Notes: a model not told the origin generated them from the letters alone. A stretch of 64,000 nt of DNA from Zygaena filipendulae (GCA_907165275.2 OU015658.1:2740501-2804500); one strand, 5' to 3'; positions 1 to 11,401 are shown, counted from the first letter of the stretch. Translations and numbers: made by a program.

Positions 1-433
1 TGCATATTATAGAGATTCAAAAACATGTATTTACTCGTAAAGATACACATAATTAGATTAAAGGTATATCTCTCTTACTATTTTTTTTCTTTGCTGACAG
101 CACAAAAAACTTCACCAGAAAAACTTTATCCCTCCCATTACCTGTTAGATCCATTAGATATCCAGTTCCATTATGGATCCGTGCCATATGCAAAATAAAA
201 GCTATAAATTCTGTTATTGTAACTTTGTTATCTGTATTTGTAAATTATTTTAAACATATGAGAAAAAAAAAATCTAAAATTAAATGTAACGTGTTTTCTA
301 ACAGGTTCCTATACAATTCAAATAGAGAAGATTTTTTAAGGCGGCTTTTTTGTTCGGATCAAACGTACAGAGAGAAAACTCAAAAGTTCAAGACACCGTC
401 AAGTTTCCGGAAGAAGTAACGGAAGAATTATTA
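1..433. other. AT-rich DNA, no gene seen
   Basis: This stretch holds only short open frames (the longest is 64 codons) and no repeat or motif that I recognise. It ends at the heat-shock-element-like site. Confidence 0.5.
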
Positions 434-520
434 TTCTAGAAGATTCTAGAAGTTGTTGCAGCCTGGTGATAGCCACTAGCGAGGTATAGAGTTCCTACGT
501 ATAAAGCAGCTGTAGGAACT
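434..520 (+). promoter_or_regulatory. perfect heat-shock element plus TATA box
   Basis: Positions 434-451 read TTCTAGAAGATTCTAGAA, that is TTC-nn-GAA-nn-TTC-nn-GAA, four contiguous inverted units matching the HSF binding consensus without mismatch. About 50 bp downstream, TATAAA lies at 500-505, the kind of spacing seen in insect hsp promoters. The TATA box sits in the loop of a perfect 9 bp inverted repeat (490-498 with 512-520). I see these sequences directly; a heat-inducible promoter is inference. No chaperone-like reading frame follows: the next frame (528-767, 79 codons) has no recognisable domain and poor composition, so a target would be noncoding, spliced far away, or absent. Confidence 0.4.
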
Positions 521-1996
521 TCATACCGTGCTCTTGGGTTTACCAATCTTCTGCCTACCCACTTGCTGCCATAGAAGATATTCTGGAAATCTGCTATTGA
601 TCATAATTATTAACTTGAAACTACATAAATTATGTTTATATTTATATTGTGCCAGTCGTTTTTACATGCAGTACATAAACAAATCTAAAATACATATACT
701 ATACCTATATGTATGTGGTATGTACGTATGTGGTGTACTTATAGATTTTTATATAGCGCGTGGGTGACGTGGGTACATGTGTGTTTCATACGCACATATG
801 GTTAAAATGGCATGTTTATTGTGTTAAATAGAGCTGCATTAAAGCATCCATTAGTTAATTTATAAATAATACTGTATATGAAACGAAGAAGCTGTGGGCG
901 GGCGGTAGGTATATAAATAAAACAGAAGGTATAAAATTTTTCAGCGTTAATGACTATGAGATCAAAAAATTTATTCTTAAGTTAATACGTTAAGAATATT
1001 ACCATCTCGCATGAAATTTTCTGTAGGTACATAATATTTCGGTTTTTTTTTTACAGTCAAAAATGTTTTTACAGTTTTAAACATTAAAAAGTACTGGAAA
1101 AATATTTTTAAATTAGTTCAGCACTATTACTGTTAATACATTACATTAGTAGGTATACAACATGCAATTTAAGGATACTTTTCAGATTGGTTTTCTGAAA
1201 AACAAAATTAAAAAATTTATTTAATTATAATTTAATTAAAACGTACCTACACAAACAGGAACAAAATCAATTTTGTACAAGGCACGTGCCAAATCTATAA
1301 TTTATTAATTATCATTGACCTGTATCTATAAATAGAATATATTATATTTTGCTAATTATTTAATTTACTGTACACAACATTGTAGTTATCAATTTAGTTT
1401 TATTTAATTTTAACGCAAAATCCTATGCAGGAGCTGTGCTTGCTGTGATCATCTAATACCTATATGATTATGACAATCTGAAGTTTCAGAAATCTATGCG
1501 AATTTAATTCAATGACCATTTTTACTTTGATAATTAACAGGAAAATAAAATTTATTTTAGGACCTATGCCTGTAAAAATTAATTATAATAAATTTATATA
1601 AGTAATTTACTATCATATCATTTAGTATCTACTATTTTTTTATATTATAATAATTATATAAATGAGTTCTTACGGTATACCTAGGTGTACTGTTATGAAA
1701 TCAATATTTAGTTTTGTATAGTTTCCTTAGGTTTGCAAACAAATGTACATACTGAACCACTTTGTTTCTATGATTTAGAACAACATTGCGTTCAACAATC
1801 TTGTATTTAAATATTTTAATGCGGTTTATTCTAATTAGTTTTTAATCTAATAAGACTTCGGTAAGATTCGTTTCGTTCGAAAACCGTCAACCTGATGGGA
1901 ATATAAGTATAAACCAGATCTTACTTTCATTAACTATTTTTGAGTACGAAATAATTATATCAAATACCCAAAGATGCTAATGAACATCGAGTAACA
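521..1996. other. AT-rich DNA, no gene seen
   Basis: Only short open frames and A/T runs are present. Nothing resembling a domain, RNA gene or known repeat could be picked out. Confidence 0.5.
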
Positions 1997-2125
1997 TTTA
2001 TTTATTTATTTATTTATTTATTTAAACTTTATGCACATCATGGTACAAAAGGCGGACTTAATGCCACAGTGGCATTCTCTGCCAGTCAACCTTCAGGTAG
2101 TACAGAGAGCTCACTTGGCGGTGCA
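1997..2125 (-). mobile_element. LINE 3' end with (AAAT)n tail
   Basis: A run of TTTA units (about 1997-2025) is followed by the segment AAAGGCGGACTTAATGCCAC and the words ending near GGCGGTGCATTT. The same segment recurs at 11783-11860 without the tail, and a related one at 36781-36890 with a CAAAT-type tail. On the minus strand this reads as the 3' end of a non-LTR retrotransposon with a simple-repeat tail. The body is missing, as is normal for 5'-truncated insertions. I recall the motif as common in Lepidoptera; the LINE clade is not determined. Confidence 0.55.
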
Positions 2126-2187
2126 TTTACGATATATATTTAGATAAAAACTCACATAGATATAGATACATTCAACTAATATATCAC

Positions 2188-2455
2188 CCACGTGAGTTTC
2201 GGAATTCCCGCAAGAAGTCCAAAGTAGCCTACTTTACTCCTTATTACATCAGAAAATTAGCAGTAATAGTCACGTCGAAATCGGTTTAGCGGTTTCGGAG
2301 ATCACCTGCGTGTGTTTCAGAATTCCAAAATTCTTTTATATTCTTCTTCTCCATACAATAACAAATACAACAACATAACAATTAGCGAAATTGGTCCAGC
2401 CGTTCACGCGTGATGCCGTGACCAAGGGAAATAGGCATTCATTGTTATATACAAG
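2188..2455 (-). mobile_element. Helitron-like remnant, subtype shared with 61.4 kb
   Basis: It contains two copies of the GGAATTCCCGCAAGAAGTCC-type block, 'gaaatcggtttagcggtttcgg', and ends with 'cacgcgtgatgccgtgacc...gggaaatagg'. The same order of words occurs at 61385-61690, so both descend from one source. The CTAG end is lost here. Confidence 0.5.
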
Positions 2456-2616
2456 TACCTATATGTAAGTAGATACGTACACTAATGCAATATGCTTTAA
2501 TCAAATATACATAAATCGCACCGGGACTTGTTTGTGAACGGTGACACGATATTTTATGATAATTATTACAATAACAATCTGACTGCAATTTTATTACTAC
2601 CTATACATATCAAAAC

Positions 2617-2904
2617 AAAGTCCTTCGCCGAGTCTGTCTGACTGTCTGTCTGTTCGTGATAAACTGAAAAACTACTAAACGGATTTTCGTGTGGTTTTCG
2701 GTATATGATAAAATTTGTCAAGGTTTTGTGTAAGTTGGTAGAAATATAACGATAACTATTGACTTCGTCTGAAAAAGTAGCATTAAATTTTGCATACCTA
2801 CTGCACGTTTTCAGGGGTACTTAGAAGGACATATGATAGTTTTGTCTCGGAATTCCCGCGGGATCTCCGAAATTAGCAGGAGTCGAACCGCGGGGACCAG
2901 CTAG
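2617..2904 (+). mobile_element. Helitron-like element, 3' end intact
   Basis: The right end carries a GC-rich block, AACCGCGGGGACCAGCTAG, and is followed by T, as expected for a Helitron-type 3' end (CTRR before T). The 5' part (gagtctgtctgactgtctg..., 'aaactactaaacggatttt') is not the same as in the short full-length copies, so this is another subtype sharing the 3' end. The hairpin arm is partly decayed (AGTCGAACCGCGG). Confidence 0.55.
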
Positions 2905-3194
2905 TTTTATTAAAAGTTAGAGACGTAGCCAATGTGGTTGTTCAAGCTCAATTATCTAAGGAATGCGTAACAGCATATTATGTAAATTGTGTAAATGAGG
3001 ATATAACTTATTGTAAGTAATTTACTTTAATCTATTCATACAATGTTATTTTTCTTGCAGACCAACCCTAATAATTATTTAGAATCAGCAATAGGATCGA
3101 TTGCCATTACTTTAAACCGTTTTACTTTGGTAATTATATTTATTTCCATTTGGTGAGTATACACTTCTTGTTCTTAAAGAAAAATGGCGTCTGG

Positions 3195-3539
3195 AATGGG
3201 CATGTTGACTAATTTTTATTTTTTAGTCCGTCTTGTAGATTATTAAAAAATATTGGACACGTATTTTTTCTTTTTTTACGTAATCAAAAAATAACGTCGA
3301 TATATTGAGTTGAAATTTCGCGTGACGTCACTATTCTGACAGTTTGTATGGCGGTTTTGTCGTTAGTGACGTCACGACCTCATCCTCATCCTAAATTTTA
3401 ATGCGCTTTATCTCTGTATATTTTAATTTATTTAAAAAAGCAAAAAATACGTGTCTATTGTTTTTTTTTATTTTCTAACTGACGGACTAATTACAATTTT
3501 GATTTTCAATAGTAGTCAACATCCCTATTGTAATTTGCC
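3195..3539. mobile_element. MITE family A, copy 1 (CRE-containing foldback)
   Basis: A 345 bp foldback element. The left end reads AATGGGCATGTTGACTAA and the right end, read backwards, AATAGGGATGTTGACTAC. Matching inner arms continue through TTAGTCCGTC and 'ggacacgtattttttc' against 'aaaaaatacgtgtct...gacggactaatt'. The centre carries two GTGACGTCAC palindromes (3322-3331 and 3366-3375). A closely similar copy is at 12882-13212, and more diverged relatives are at 44497-44835, 44180-44340 and 9350-9450. No coding capacity; no clear target duplication could be read. Confidence 0.75.
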
Positions 3540-3887
3540 AATGACAATGTTTCTTAGTAATAAAAATCTCTTCATCTATGTACTTCTTCAATTATGGCGA
3601 TATACCAATGACAATGTTAAATTGTTCCCCAAGTGAAAACATGGCTTACTTGAAAGCCAGTTTCCTGCTCAGGGTTCAAAATAGATGCTGAAAGATGACT
3701 GAAAAAACAAAGACAACGAGACATGTGTTTCACCTATCAACAACCGTGTATGTATGTTGTGTATACCACACAACCCGACGAAACAGCTTAACCCTTCCAC
3801 CGTAACTCCCGTAATATCACGATCTACTAAAGATGTGCTCCTGGAGCCAGATTACATACCTATCTAAATAAAATATATAAAAAAACA

Positions 3888-4043
3888 AATCTGACTCATC
3901 TATCAGCCGAAACTACTGAACGGATTTCGCTGAATTTTGGCATACATTGTAATGACGTAGGCATCCGCTAAGAAATGATTTTTGAAAATTCGAATTCCTG
4001 CGGGATCTCCGAAATTTCCGCGGGTGAAACCGCGGGGCATAGT
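3888..4043 (+). mobile_element. Helitron-like fragment
   Basis: 'ctactgaacggatttcgctgaattttggcatac' is followed by 'cctgcgggatctccgaaatttccgcggg' and the hairpin CCGCGGGTGAAACCGCGG. The last bases are CATAG rather than CAGCTAG, so the 3' end is decayed. Confidence 0.6.
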
Positions 4044-6863
4044 ATATAAAAAGCACTGCACTACCTTTCATATTTATTAAATAAAATTTTAGATACTAAG
4101 CATTCTCAACACTATAGAAGAAATCATGCCTAAAGCATACTTATAGTCTGGAGGTGGGTAATGGCCGGGTTTTTATATAACTTATTATGGATACAAAGCC
4201 GTGGCGATGAAAGGGTTAAAACTCGATTGATTATATTTTTTTATATTTTTTTTATTTTTTTTTAACGCAAAACTCTCTGAACTAAATTACAACTAGAGTA
4301 TTCACTACCTATTCTAAGACTGTATTGACTGTAATCGTCATAATTATGCTCAATTAATCAGATATCAATATCATTAAGTACCTATTACTATATTTTTTGT
4401 GATTGTAATTAACCAAATTTTTTTAATTAATTTTATGTTTTTATAAATAAATTGTCATATCATTATACTACGCTATACAACCCATAGCATCCCTCAGTTA
4501 TACATACCTGTGCGAAGCAAAAACTAGCAAAGCCAGAAACTTAAGGTAATACATGAATATCAAAGTTTTTGGTGAGGTGGTAAAGGTTTTGACAGCTAAT
4601 TTATGGTTTTTTGAAATTCAAATTGCGAGAGCTTGAAATATTTGCATGAAAATACCTCATCCCATCCAGCTGAAGCGGCTACAGCAGTTCAAATATAGGA
4701 CAGAATAAAATTTCTAGCGAGTATCTATACAAAACGAAGTTCCGAGAGCAAGGCACGCCATCCCAAAAGTACTCGGACACCCAAAACAGGTCGAGTTCAA
4801 CAATCTCCACTCATTAGTTTTCAACCGCAGCCACTCAAACAAGGTATCGTTACCACAATCACACACCGTACAAATCGAGATTTTATCACAACAAAAATAA
4901 AGTTTGTTTTCCGATGGGCATTCCGTTGATTGAACATAATAATATTGGGTTCTTTTTTTTTTTCCTCTTCTTTTTTCACAACCAACGCACGCAACTGGTT
5001 TCGACTAAGACGGTTAATATGATAAAATTCCTCCGGTCGGTACGTACCTACACTCGTAGATTAGGAAATTCTTTTAGCCTGGATATATAATTCCCATAAC
5101 TTGTACAGTTTATAGTGACACGTCAGAATCGAAACGGGTTTAGTTGGAGCCACACCGACCGCCGCTCGGTGCCTGCACAAAATAATTTCTTTTGAATAAT
5201 AATAAATGTAGAGACGCGTAAAACGGAAGACAAAATCTTTTGTATGCATACGAGGCATGTTATGACTTGTGACAAGTTTGATAATAATTTTTATGAGTAC
5301 AACATTCATGTTTTCGTATTGTTATCTAAATTTAATCTATACAATATATATCTATACATAATGTATAGATTAGATCTATGTATAAATAAAATAAAATTGA
5401 AGTGTCTCTTTGTAATGTCAAGATAAAATGCAAAGACTTGATAAAATGTCTTTTGTTGAGCTTAGAGTTATTACTATGATACTAAATCATGAATAACGTG
5501 TTTTATTTTTCTATATTTATCTGTCCGGATTACATAGAAAAATACTTAGTAACAGCTGATTTTCACACTTTTTATTTCTTTCTTTCTATAACAATATCTC
5601 ACATCTCTTGTAAGAGCTGTGAGATAATACAAATCTAATTAAAGACATCCTTAAACATTGTCGTATAGCCAATAAAATACACATTTTTTACCTCGACTTT
5701 AGTCAGAGTAACTTATTTAGTAACTTTATGTTCTGCTAAAGGACATAATTATGATGTAGGTAGGTACGTTTTTCATGCCAAAAATATAAGTTCCCGAAGG
5801 AATACGGAAATCCAGTTGGATAAAACGGGAACAGGTTTCATATAAAAAATATATTTATTGTAAAATATATAGGTACAAATAATCAAGTCTAAAGGTATTT
5901 GCAGTACATATCTATACAGTATATTTGTAATACAACTACCATTAAAAGAGCAGACGGGGCAATTCATCACATGTTGCAACAATTGAAACAAATGACAAAA
6001 CCAAGTTTACCATTTTGTATGCGAGCATACATCTAGATAATAGACCTTTGAACAATGATTAATGATTTACTTGCAACTCAATCATTTATTCAATCAAAAT
6101 TTAATTTTAAAGTTTTACAGAGAACGCAAATGAAAATGCACTGTGATGTGACTAGATGTTTATTCGAACACTGTATATTGCATTTTTAATTATAAATTGT
6201 ACAATTACTGAGACACTACCTACAATATTAACTTTTTGAAGCCTAGGCATGGTATACAAAACTATTAAATAATGCGTTATGAAATCGATGTTATTGTACA
6301 ATATTATATTTATTTCGCCGCTTACATTACTCAAATGCTTCTTAAATGATGATGTTTTAAAAGCAGTAAGAGCATGATTATCACTCGTAAATCTTAGTAA
6401 ATGTTTATTTAGATATTAAGACAACATGTGCGATGATTTCGTGTTCCTCAAGAGACTTTCTTGATTATACCATCTGGTATAGACGGCACTTACCTACTAG
6501 CTATCACGCACATAACCCAAGTTTACAATTGAAATTTGATGTAATATATTATGACAACAATAAACGCATAGCAACAAACAAAATTATTCGTGTATCCTTG
6601 ACCAAAGAATACTAACAATCACCACATAATGAAGCGACACTCTCTTCATGCCTCCTCATGCTCCGCCATTACGTAGTGGTAAGCCTAGAGGTAGGTAATA
6701 GTGATTTACTGTTAGGTACCTACTGCATTGTACAATACCAAGTTGAATTTTCAACTCAACGTTATCACTGGTCAGCGTGAACCCTACGACAGCCTGTTGC
6801 AGGTAAATAACTATTTAACTACCTCTGTTCGCTTATATAGACTGTAGCGGGTGAGTCTAGACT
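4044..6863. other. intergenic DNA, no gene seen; possible 3' flank of the Cys-rich gene
   Basis: Open frames are short (at most 82 codons) and lack domains. Poly-pyrimidine tracts occur near 4950-4975. The closest canonical polyadenylation signal for the minus-strand gene is AATAAA at 6409-6404, about 450 bp past its stop codon. Confidence 0.5.
6404..6409 (-). terminator. candidate polyadenylation signal AATAAA
   Basis: First canonical AATAAA on the minus strand downstream of the Cys-rich gene's stop codon. The distance of about 450 bp is plausible for a 3' UTR. The hexamer is common by chance in such AT-rich DNA. Confidence 0.25.
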
Positions 6864-9020
6864 CTAGACTATGCTACAGGATGAACGCGGGTATTGCGAA
6901 TGAACAGAAACCATTTTGTGACATTGTCTACAGCACGCTGGCAACATCTCGCATGATGGTTGATGTGCGCATTCAGGTAATGATTCCACACAGCCGCCTC
7001 GAACCGTTCTTGCTAAACACTTAGGTATCATCACACATTGCGGCTGGTGACGACAAAACATCTTCAAATGCTTCGGATTCATTTGGGTACTCACATCCTC
7101 TCGCGCCGTCAGAACTGTATAATTTTTAGGCCCTAACGGTGCGTTACTCATATATTGCGGTTTGTATTTATTTGCATTCTGCATCACGCAGTCTGACCAT
7201 TTACTGTTGTACATTGGAAAATGGGAAAATGGACTTTCCAATGTTGATTTCGGTTTCTCTTTGACGCATGTAGGCACTATCGCACATGGTGGGTCGTGCT
7301 GGCATGCGGATTGTGTCGTTTGTTCCACTCTGTAATCTGGTGATTGCCATTGACAGGTCTCGACACACTGGTTTTGATACTGGCAGCATTGTTCATAGAA
7401 ATCGTTTTTATTTTTAACATCGTCCATAATATTGCGTCCTTTACTTGTATAACTAGTACTTGGTTCTAGAAAAACTGGATAAGAGGTCGATGCTGCTTGA
7501 AATTTTGGAGGTGGTAAGTTGAGGCACCCATTAATTAAAACACAAGGAGGATTATGGACGCATAGTATTTCGCGATTGTACCTTTGAGCGACGCGATGCG
7601 TTAGCGCATGGTGTGGTTCCTGACATTGGCCTCTCTCACTGACTTCATAAAGTGCCTGTAACGCCTTTTCTGGCATTTCTGGTGATGTATCCTTGGAAAC
7701 AAATTGCTTGATACTTGTTTGACATTGCTTCGTGTTGTTACAAGTGCACAAAATCAATCTATTTTTCTCGTCTTCCTTCCATATGCTACACTGACATTGA
7801 ACTTTTTTTCTTTGTTCACAATTCAGGCTTCTACAGTATTGTGGGTTTGGCTTAATATCATTCTTAATTGATTTTCCCATCACTGTATTCGATGCTGCTT
7901 TATAATAAGCACAATTTTCTGGTGAACATCTCGTAGAGACAGCATCAATTGGCATTGCACAAGTTGATACTTTCTGTGGGGTAGTATTAATTTTTTTCTT
8001 TGACATTTTTTCTGAGAGATAATTCCATAGTCCAAGTCTTGATTTCTTGCTGGAAATTCTGTCTAAGCAACATACACTCTCCATAATATTATTATCGGAA
8101 TTGAAATTGTAAATTTTCTGATATAAACTATGTTGAGAAGCAAAAACGTGGTAACCTGAAGTTGTAGAAAGAGATGGGAATTGTTGCATTTGATGTTTTT
8201 GCTCGAACCTTTTTTTGATCTTTCTACATTTACTATTTTCTTTACAATCAATTTCTGATGAAGAACTAACGTCAAAACTGAGACCACATGACTGGTTTTT
8301 AAGTATTTTCACATTTCTAGTAGGTGTAGCTTTCACAATTTTTGTAAGATTGACTGAAGGTCGATATTGATGTATGTTACCTTGAATAGCATAGACTGGT
8401 TGCACAGTAAAACACTGTTGTCTCTTAAAATATTGCTTACACTGTTGAAGTCTATGTTTATTGCAAGTTTGACTACTTGCGTCTTTACTCGTAGAAGTGC
8501 TTTCTGTTCGTTTCTCATCTATTGTCTCCATGTATTTCATGCGTTTATGTGGACGATTAAACAAGCACGATAGAGACGGCATTATTATATTGCTATATAG
8601 TGCTGTTTTTGGGTCGTTAGTGCTTTGATCGGTCTTACGTCTTCCGCTATTTTGGCATTTGTATTTTCTGCCATTAGTGAACACTCCTTTTCTTGCAATT
8701 TCTCCATATCTCTGTTGATCTATCGTCGTGCTTGTATGGATCGTTCTTGTCCGCAATAACAGTTCCTTGCTAGCCTTATTGCATTTGTATGTTTTGACAT
8801 GTTCGTCGCTATAATTTCGCGTTTTGCACAATCTCTGCCTGAACCTACCCTTTCTATTTTTAGATCTTCTAACTAGTTGTTTGGTTGGAAAGTATTGCGG
8901 CGCAAATTTTGTTGGTTGTTTATTCGTGAACTCAAAGTCGGTAGTCTCATCGTGTTCTTCAACGCGATCAGGATCGTAAATTAACAAATAGTCGTGTCTA
9001 AAGCGCCTAGCAGCACACAT
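6864..9020 (-). CDS. uncharacterised cysteine-rich protein with four C-x-H-x-P-x-C-x5-C repeats (718 aa)
   Basis: An uninterrupted 718-codon frame in AT-rich DNA, where chance frames stay under about 150 codons, so it is almost certainly a real gene or the main exon of one. I do not recognise the family. The first half is basic and Arg/Lys/Ser/Thr/Gln-rich with no signal peptide or membrane segment. Residues 396-433 hold a Cys cluster (C396, 401, 409, 411, 425, 427, 433). The C-terminal third repeats CxHxPxCxxxPxC four times: 487-499 (Asn in place of the second Pro), 573-585, 656-668 and 684-696, spaced 86, 83 and 28 residues. This Cys/His pattern could bind metal, which is inference. Start choice: the ATG has AAA before it (good insect context) and an in-frame TAA 12 bp upstream, so the frame cannot extend further without a splice. 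There is no reverse-transcriptase, integrase or transposase motif, which argues for a host gene. No neighbour suggests a function. Confidence 0.8.
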   Translation of the reverse strand: MCAARRFRHDYLLIYDPDRVEEHDETTDFEFTNKQPTKFAPQYFPTKQLVRRSKNRKGRFRQRLCKTRNYSDEHVKTYKCNKASKELLLRTRTIHTSTTIDQQRYGEIARKGVFTNGRKYKCQNSGRRKTDQSTNDPKTALYSNIIMPSLSCLFNRPHKRMKYMETIDEKRTESTSTSKDASSQTCNKHRLQQCKQYFKRQQCFTVQPVYAIQGNIHQYRPSVNLTKIVKATPTRNVKILKNQSCGLSFDVSSSSEIDCKENSKCRKIKKRFEQKHQMQQFPSLSTTSGYHVFASQHSLYQKIYNFNSDNNIMESVCCLDRISSKKSRLGLWNYLSEKMSKKKINTTPQKVSTCAMPIDAVSTRCSPENCAYYKAASNTVMGKSIKNDIKPNPQYCRSLNCEQRKKVQCQCSIWKEDEKNRLILCTCNNTKQCQTSIKQFVSKDTSPEMPEKALQALYEVSERGQCQEPHHALTHRVAQRYNREILCVHNPPCVLINGCLNLPPPKFQAASTSYPVFLEPSTSYTSKGRNIMDDVKNKNDFYEQCCQYQNQCVETCQWQSPDYRVEQTTQSACQHDPPCAIVPTCVKEKPKSTLESPFSHFPMYNSKWSDCVMQNANKYKPQYMSNAPLGPKNYTVLTAREDVSTQMNPKHLKMFCRHQPQCVMIPKCLARTVRGGCVESLPECAHQPSCEMLPACCRQCHKMVSVHSQYPRSSCSIV

Positions 9021-9349
9021 TTTGTAAGCTTATATCTTACTTACATTGTGATATCCTTTATTGACTAAGAATTACGGCACACGAAATATTAATGCAGGAT
9101 ATTTTTTTATTATTTTACTATTTTTTTATGGTCACATCGTTTTTCTGTTTTTGCGATTGTTGCCACAAACTACTTAGACATGATTGTTGCTAATGACTAC
9201 CACCAAAAATAATATCAATCTTTTTCTTCTTCTTTCTCATTCTTCTTTTTTAATAATTATAATTGGCCAATGATAATATTTCTTAGTCGGTAGCAAAAAT
9301 TTCTTCGTCTACTTCTTCAATAGGTTTGTATCCGGGGTATGAAAATCAA
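9021..9349. other. 5' flank of the Cys-rich gene; segment shared with 3.5 kb
   Basis: Positions 9253-9330 ('ggccaatgataatatttcttag...cttcttcaatag') resemble 3531-3605 in the same orientation, which marks an unclassified dispersed repeat. No convincing TATA box at the usual distance from the gene's ATG was found. Confidence 0.4.
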
Positions 9350-9450
9350 AATTCTATTTTGTCCGTCTTGTAGATTAATAAAAAATAATAGACCCGTATT
9401 TTTTGCTTTTTCAAATTATTGAAAAAATTATTAATTAAGTACCTATTATT
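9350..9450. mobile_element. MITE family A, half-copy
   Basis: It reads 'gaaaatcaaaattctattttgtccgtcttgtagatt', then 'ataatagacccgtattttttgctttttcaaatt', matching one arm of the family A elements at 3195-3539 and 12882-13212. The other arm and the CRE palindromes are missing. Confidence 0.55.
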
Positions 9451-10260
9451 ATGAATCGAACGAAACGGATCATAAATACTAGGATACTTTTGACCGTCCA
9501 ACTCTTGACGAACTTAGATAATGATGTCGATAGAGCCAGCCAAAAGTCCGTTTGCGCAACGATTCATACCGACCCCAAATCAAGATTAACCTCGTAAATA
9601 ATATGAAAGCACATTTTGAAATCACACTAATTAAAAATTCATAAATCGTCCCAAAAAGAATTCTCCGGGCATTGTTACGTCGGCGCGAACAAAACGTTGG
9701 CGCACACCCGTCGACTGTTAAAACAAAGAGTAAGGGTTTGTTCATATTATTATATTTATTATTATAAAGAATTAATACACCGAATTAATATGCAGAGGTG
9801 ATACGTCTGGCTGGCAACGTTGCTCACTGAGAAGCGCGCTGGGGGACTGGGCTTGGCTGCTTGGTTCGAAATTGTTTGATGATTTTTGAAAATGATTCGA
9901 ATTCTTTTTTTTATTCATCGAAATCATTGATTGCATTTTAAATATGTGAATAAAAAAATAAAAGGTTCGGTAGAAACATAATTAAATGTTCTTTTCATTA
10001 CTCATACTCGGAAAGTAGGTCTGAAGTTGCCTGAGAAGCGGGTTGAAAGTAACACTTTTCAGCCCTAGGGAGAATCGCTTTCAACTGACAGCTGGATACT
10101 GCAGAAACTCAAGTTTTTTTTTATGTCATAGGGGGCATACTTACTGGCCAGTAGCACACCTAATGGTTGATTTATGTAAAATAAAATTCACTCATTTTTT
10201 TCTTTAGCTAATTCCTATTTTTATTTTGACTTTCCTTGCATTCGTAATGAAAAGCACAGT

Positions 10261-10309
10261 GTTATCCTCGGGAGAAAGACTTATTTAGTACTTTCACCCC
10301 TAGGATAAC
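10261..10309. repeat. hairpin
   Basis: GTTATCCT at 10261 pairs with AGGATAAC near 10302-10309, and GAAAG pairs with CTTTC inside, with a partly open stem between. It may be the end of a decayed foldback element. Confidence 0.4.
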
Positions 10310-10352
10310 AATGTACTATTTTTGAATACTGTTAAAAAAGTGCAATGTAGGC

Positions 10353-10434
10353 ACTTGTTATACTTACAGTACTGTAGGTAGTAGGTACATGTTATACCTA
10401 CAGTACTGTGGATACTTGTTATACCTACTGTACT
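10353..10434. repeat. three-unit imperfect tandem repeat, ~28-33 bp
   Basis: Three units of the form A-C-W-T-GTTATACCTACAGTACTGT follow one another from 10353, 10387 and 10414, the last one shortened. The embedded ACAGTACTGT is itself a palindrome. Confidence 0.65.
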
Positions 10435-10440
10435 TCCTTG

Positions 10441-11401
10441 ATCTGATTTTGAACTGATCAGTAAATCCTCTTCCTGAATACAAAGTATCAAAACACAACC
10501 GTCGTGACCGCTGACTATAAGCGACGCGTCACACCATAAAATAATAGAATAAGAATGGGGACAAAAAAAATTAACCCAAGGTGAATGCCGGAGCACGTAG
10601 GTAGGTAGAATTTTAGAAATAATGAATCGGCCGAAAGGGTTCAGCATATTAATGTAATAGGGGTGCGACCCTCCGTAATCATAGACATAGGTGATCCAAC
10701 GACGGCGAGCGCCTGTGCTTTTGACCATTTTTATTTTTCTAAATTAAAACTAGAACCGCTATTAAGTTTCGGCCAGTGAGGCTTTACAGAAAACGTTTTA
10801 ACGTAACCTCTTTTTTGGGCAACCTTTTTTCCGTGGCTTTATCTTATTAAATAAATGTATTGTGGTGCGCCTTGTAAATAACTTTTTATAATAATCGTAT
10901 CGCTTTAATACCTCTGTCACGGAATATAGAGATTAATCAGATTTGATAGCTTCGCTAATACGTTGTTGTGATAGATTTTTCCCGCGGGATCTGTCTGTTT
11001 AGGAGTTCAATTCTCCAATAGTATCCATCGAATCTTTATCTAATAGCTCGTATTATATAATCCTATGCCTTTAACCTATTAAATTAAACAAAAAATATTC
11101 AAAATGTATTTAGGCATTTTCATTGATAATTAACAAAGGAAAAATACATATACCTACATACTCTTAGGTGAAGACTAATTCTAACACAATCGGTCTTTAA
11201 ATTATATACGTAAGTATTTATCCAATAAGATATTGTCTATGGTATACCTATTTAAGAATTAGTCAATTCTAACATATTCAATTGTTTTTATAACAAGTCT
11301 TCCAAAATACGTAGGTATTTACCTATTGAGGTATTTATCTGCTTAGTCATATTAACATAGCATGCACCTACCTACTTAAGCTCGAAGTTTTTATACCATT
11401 A
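10441..11401. other. AT-rich DNA, no gene seen
   Basis: No coding frame with recognisable content and no clear repeat, apart from a short 'cccgcgggatctgtctg' trace of Helitron-like sequence near 10980. Confidence 0.4.

Noticed and set aside
7201..8573. Several 60-75 codon frames on both strands
   Set aside because: Shadows inside the 718-codon Cys-rich gene.
10300..10728. 142-codon minus-strand frame
   Set aside because: It runs through the tandem repeat at 10353-10434 and the hairpin end, has no recognisable domain, and its C-terminal half is just translated repeat units.
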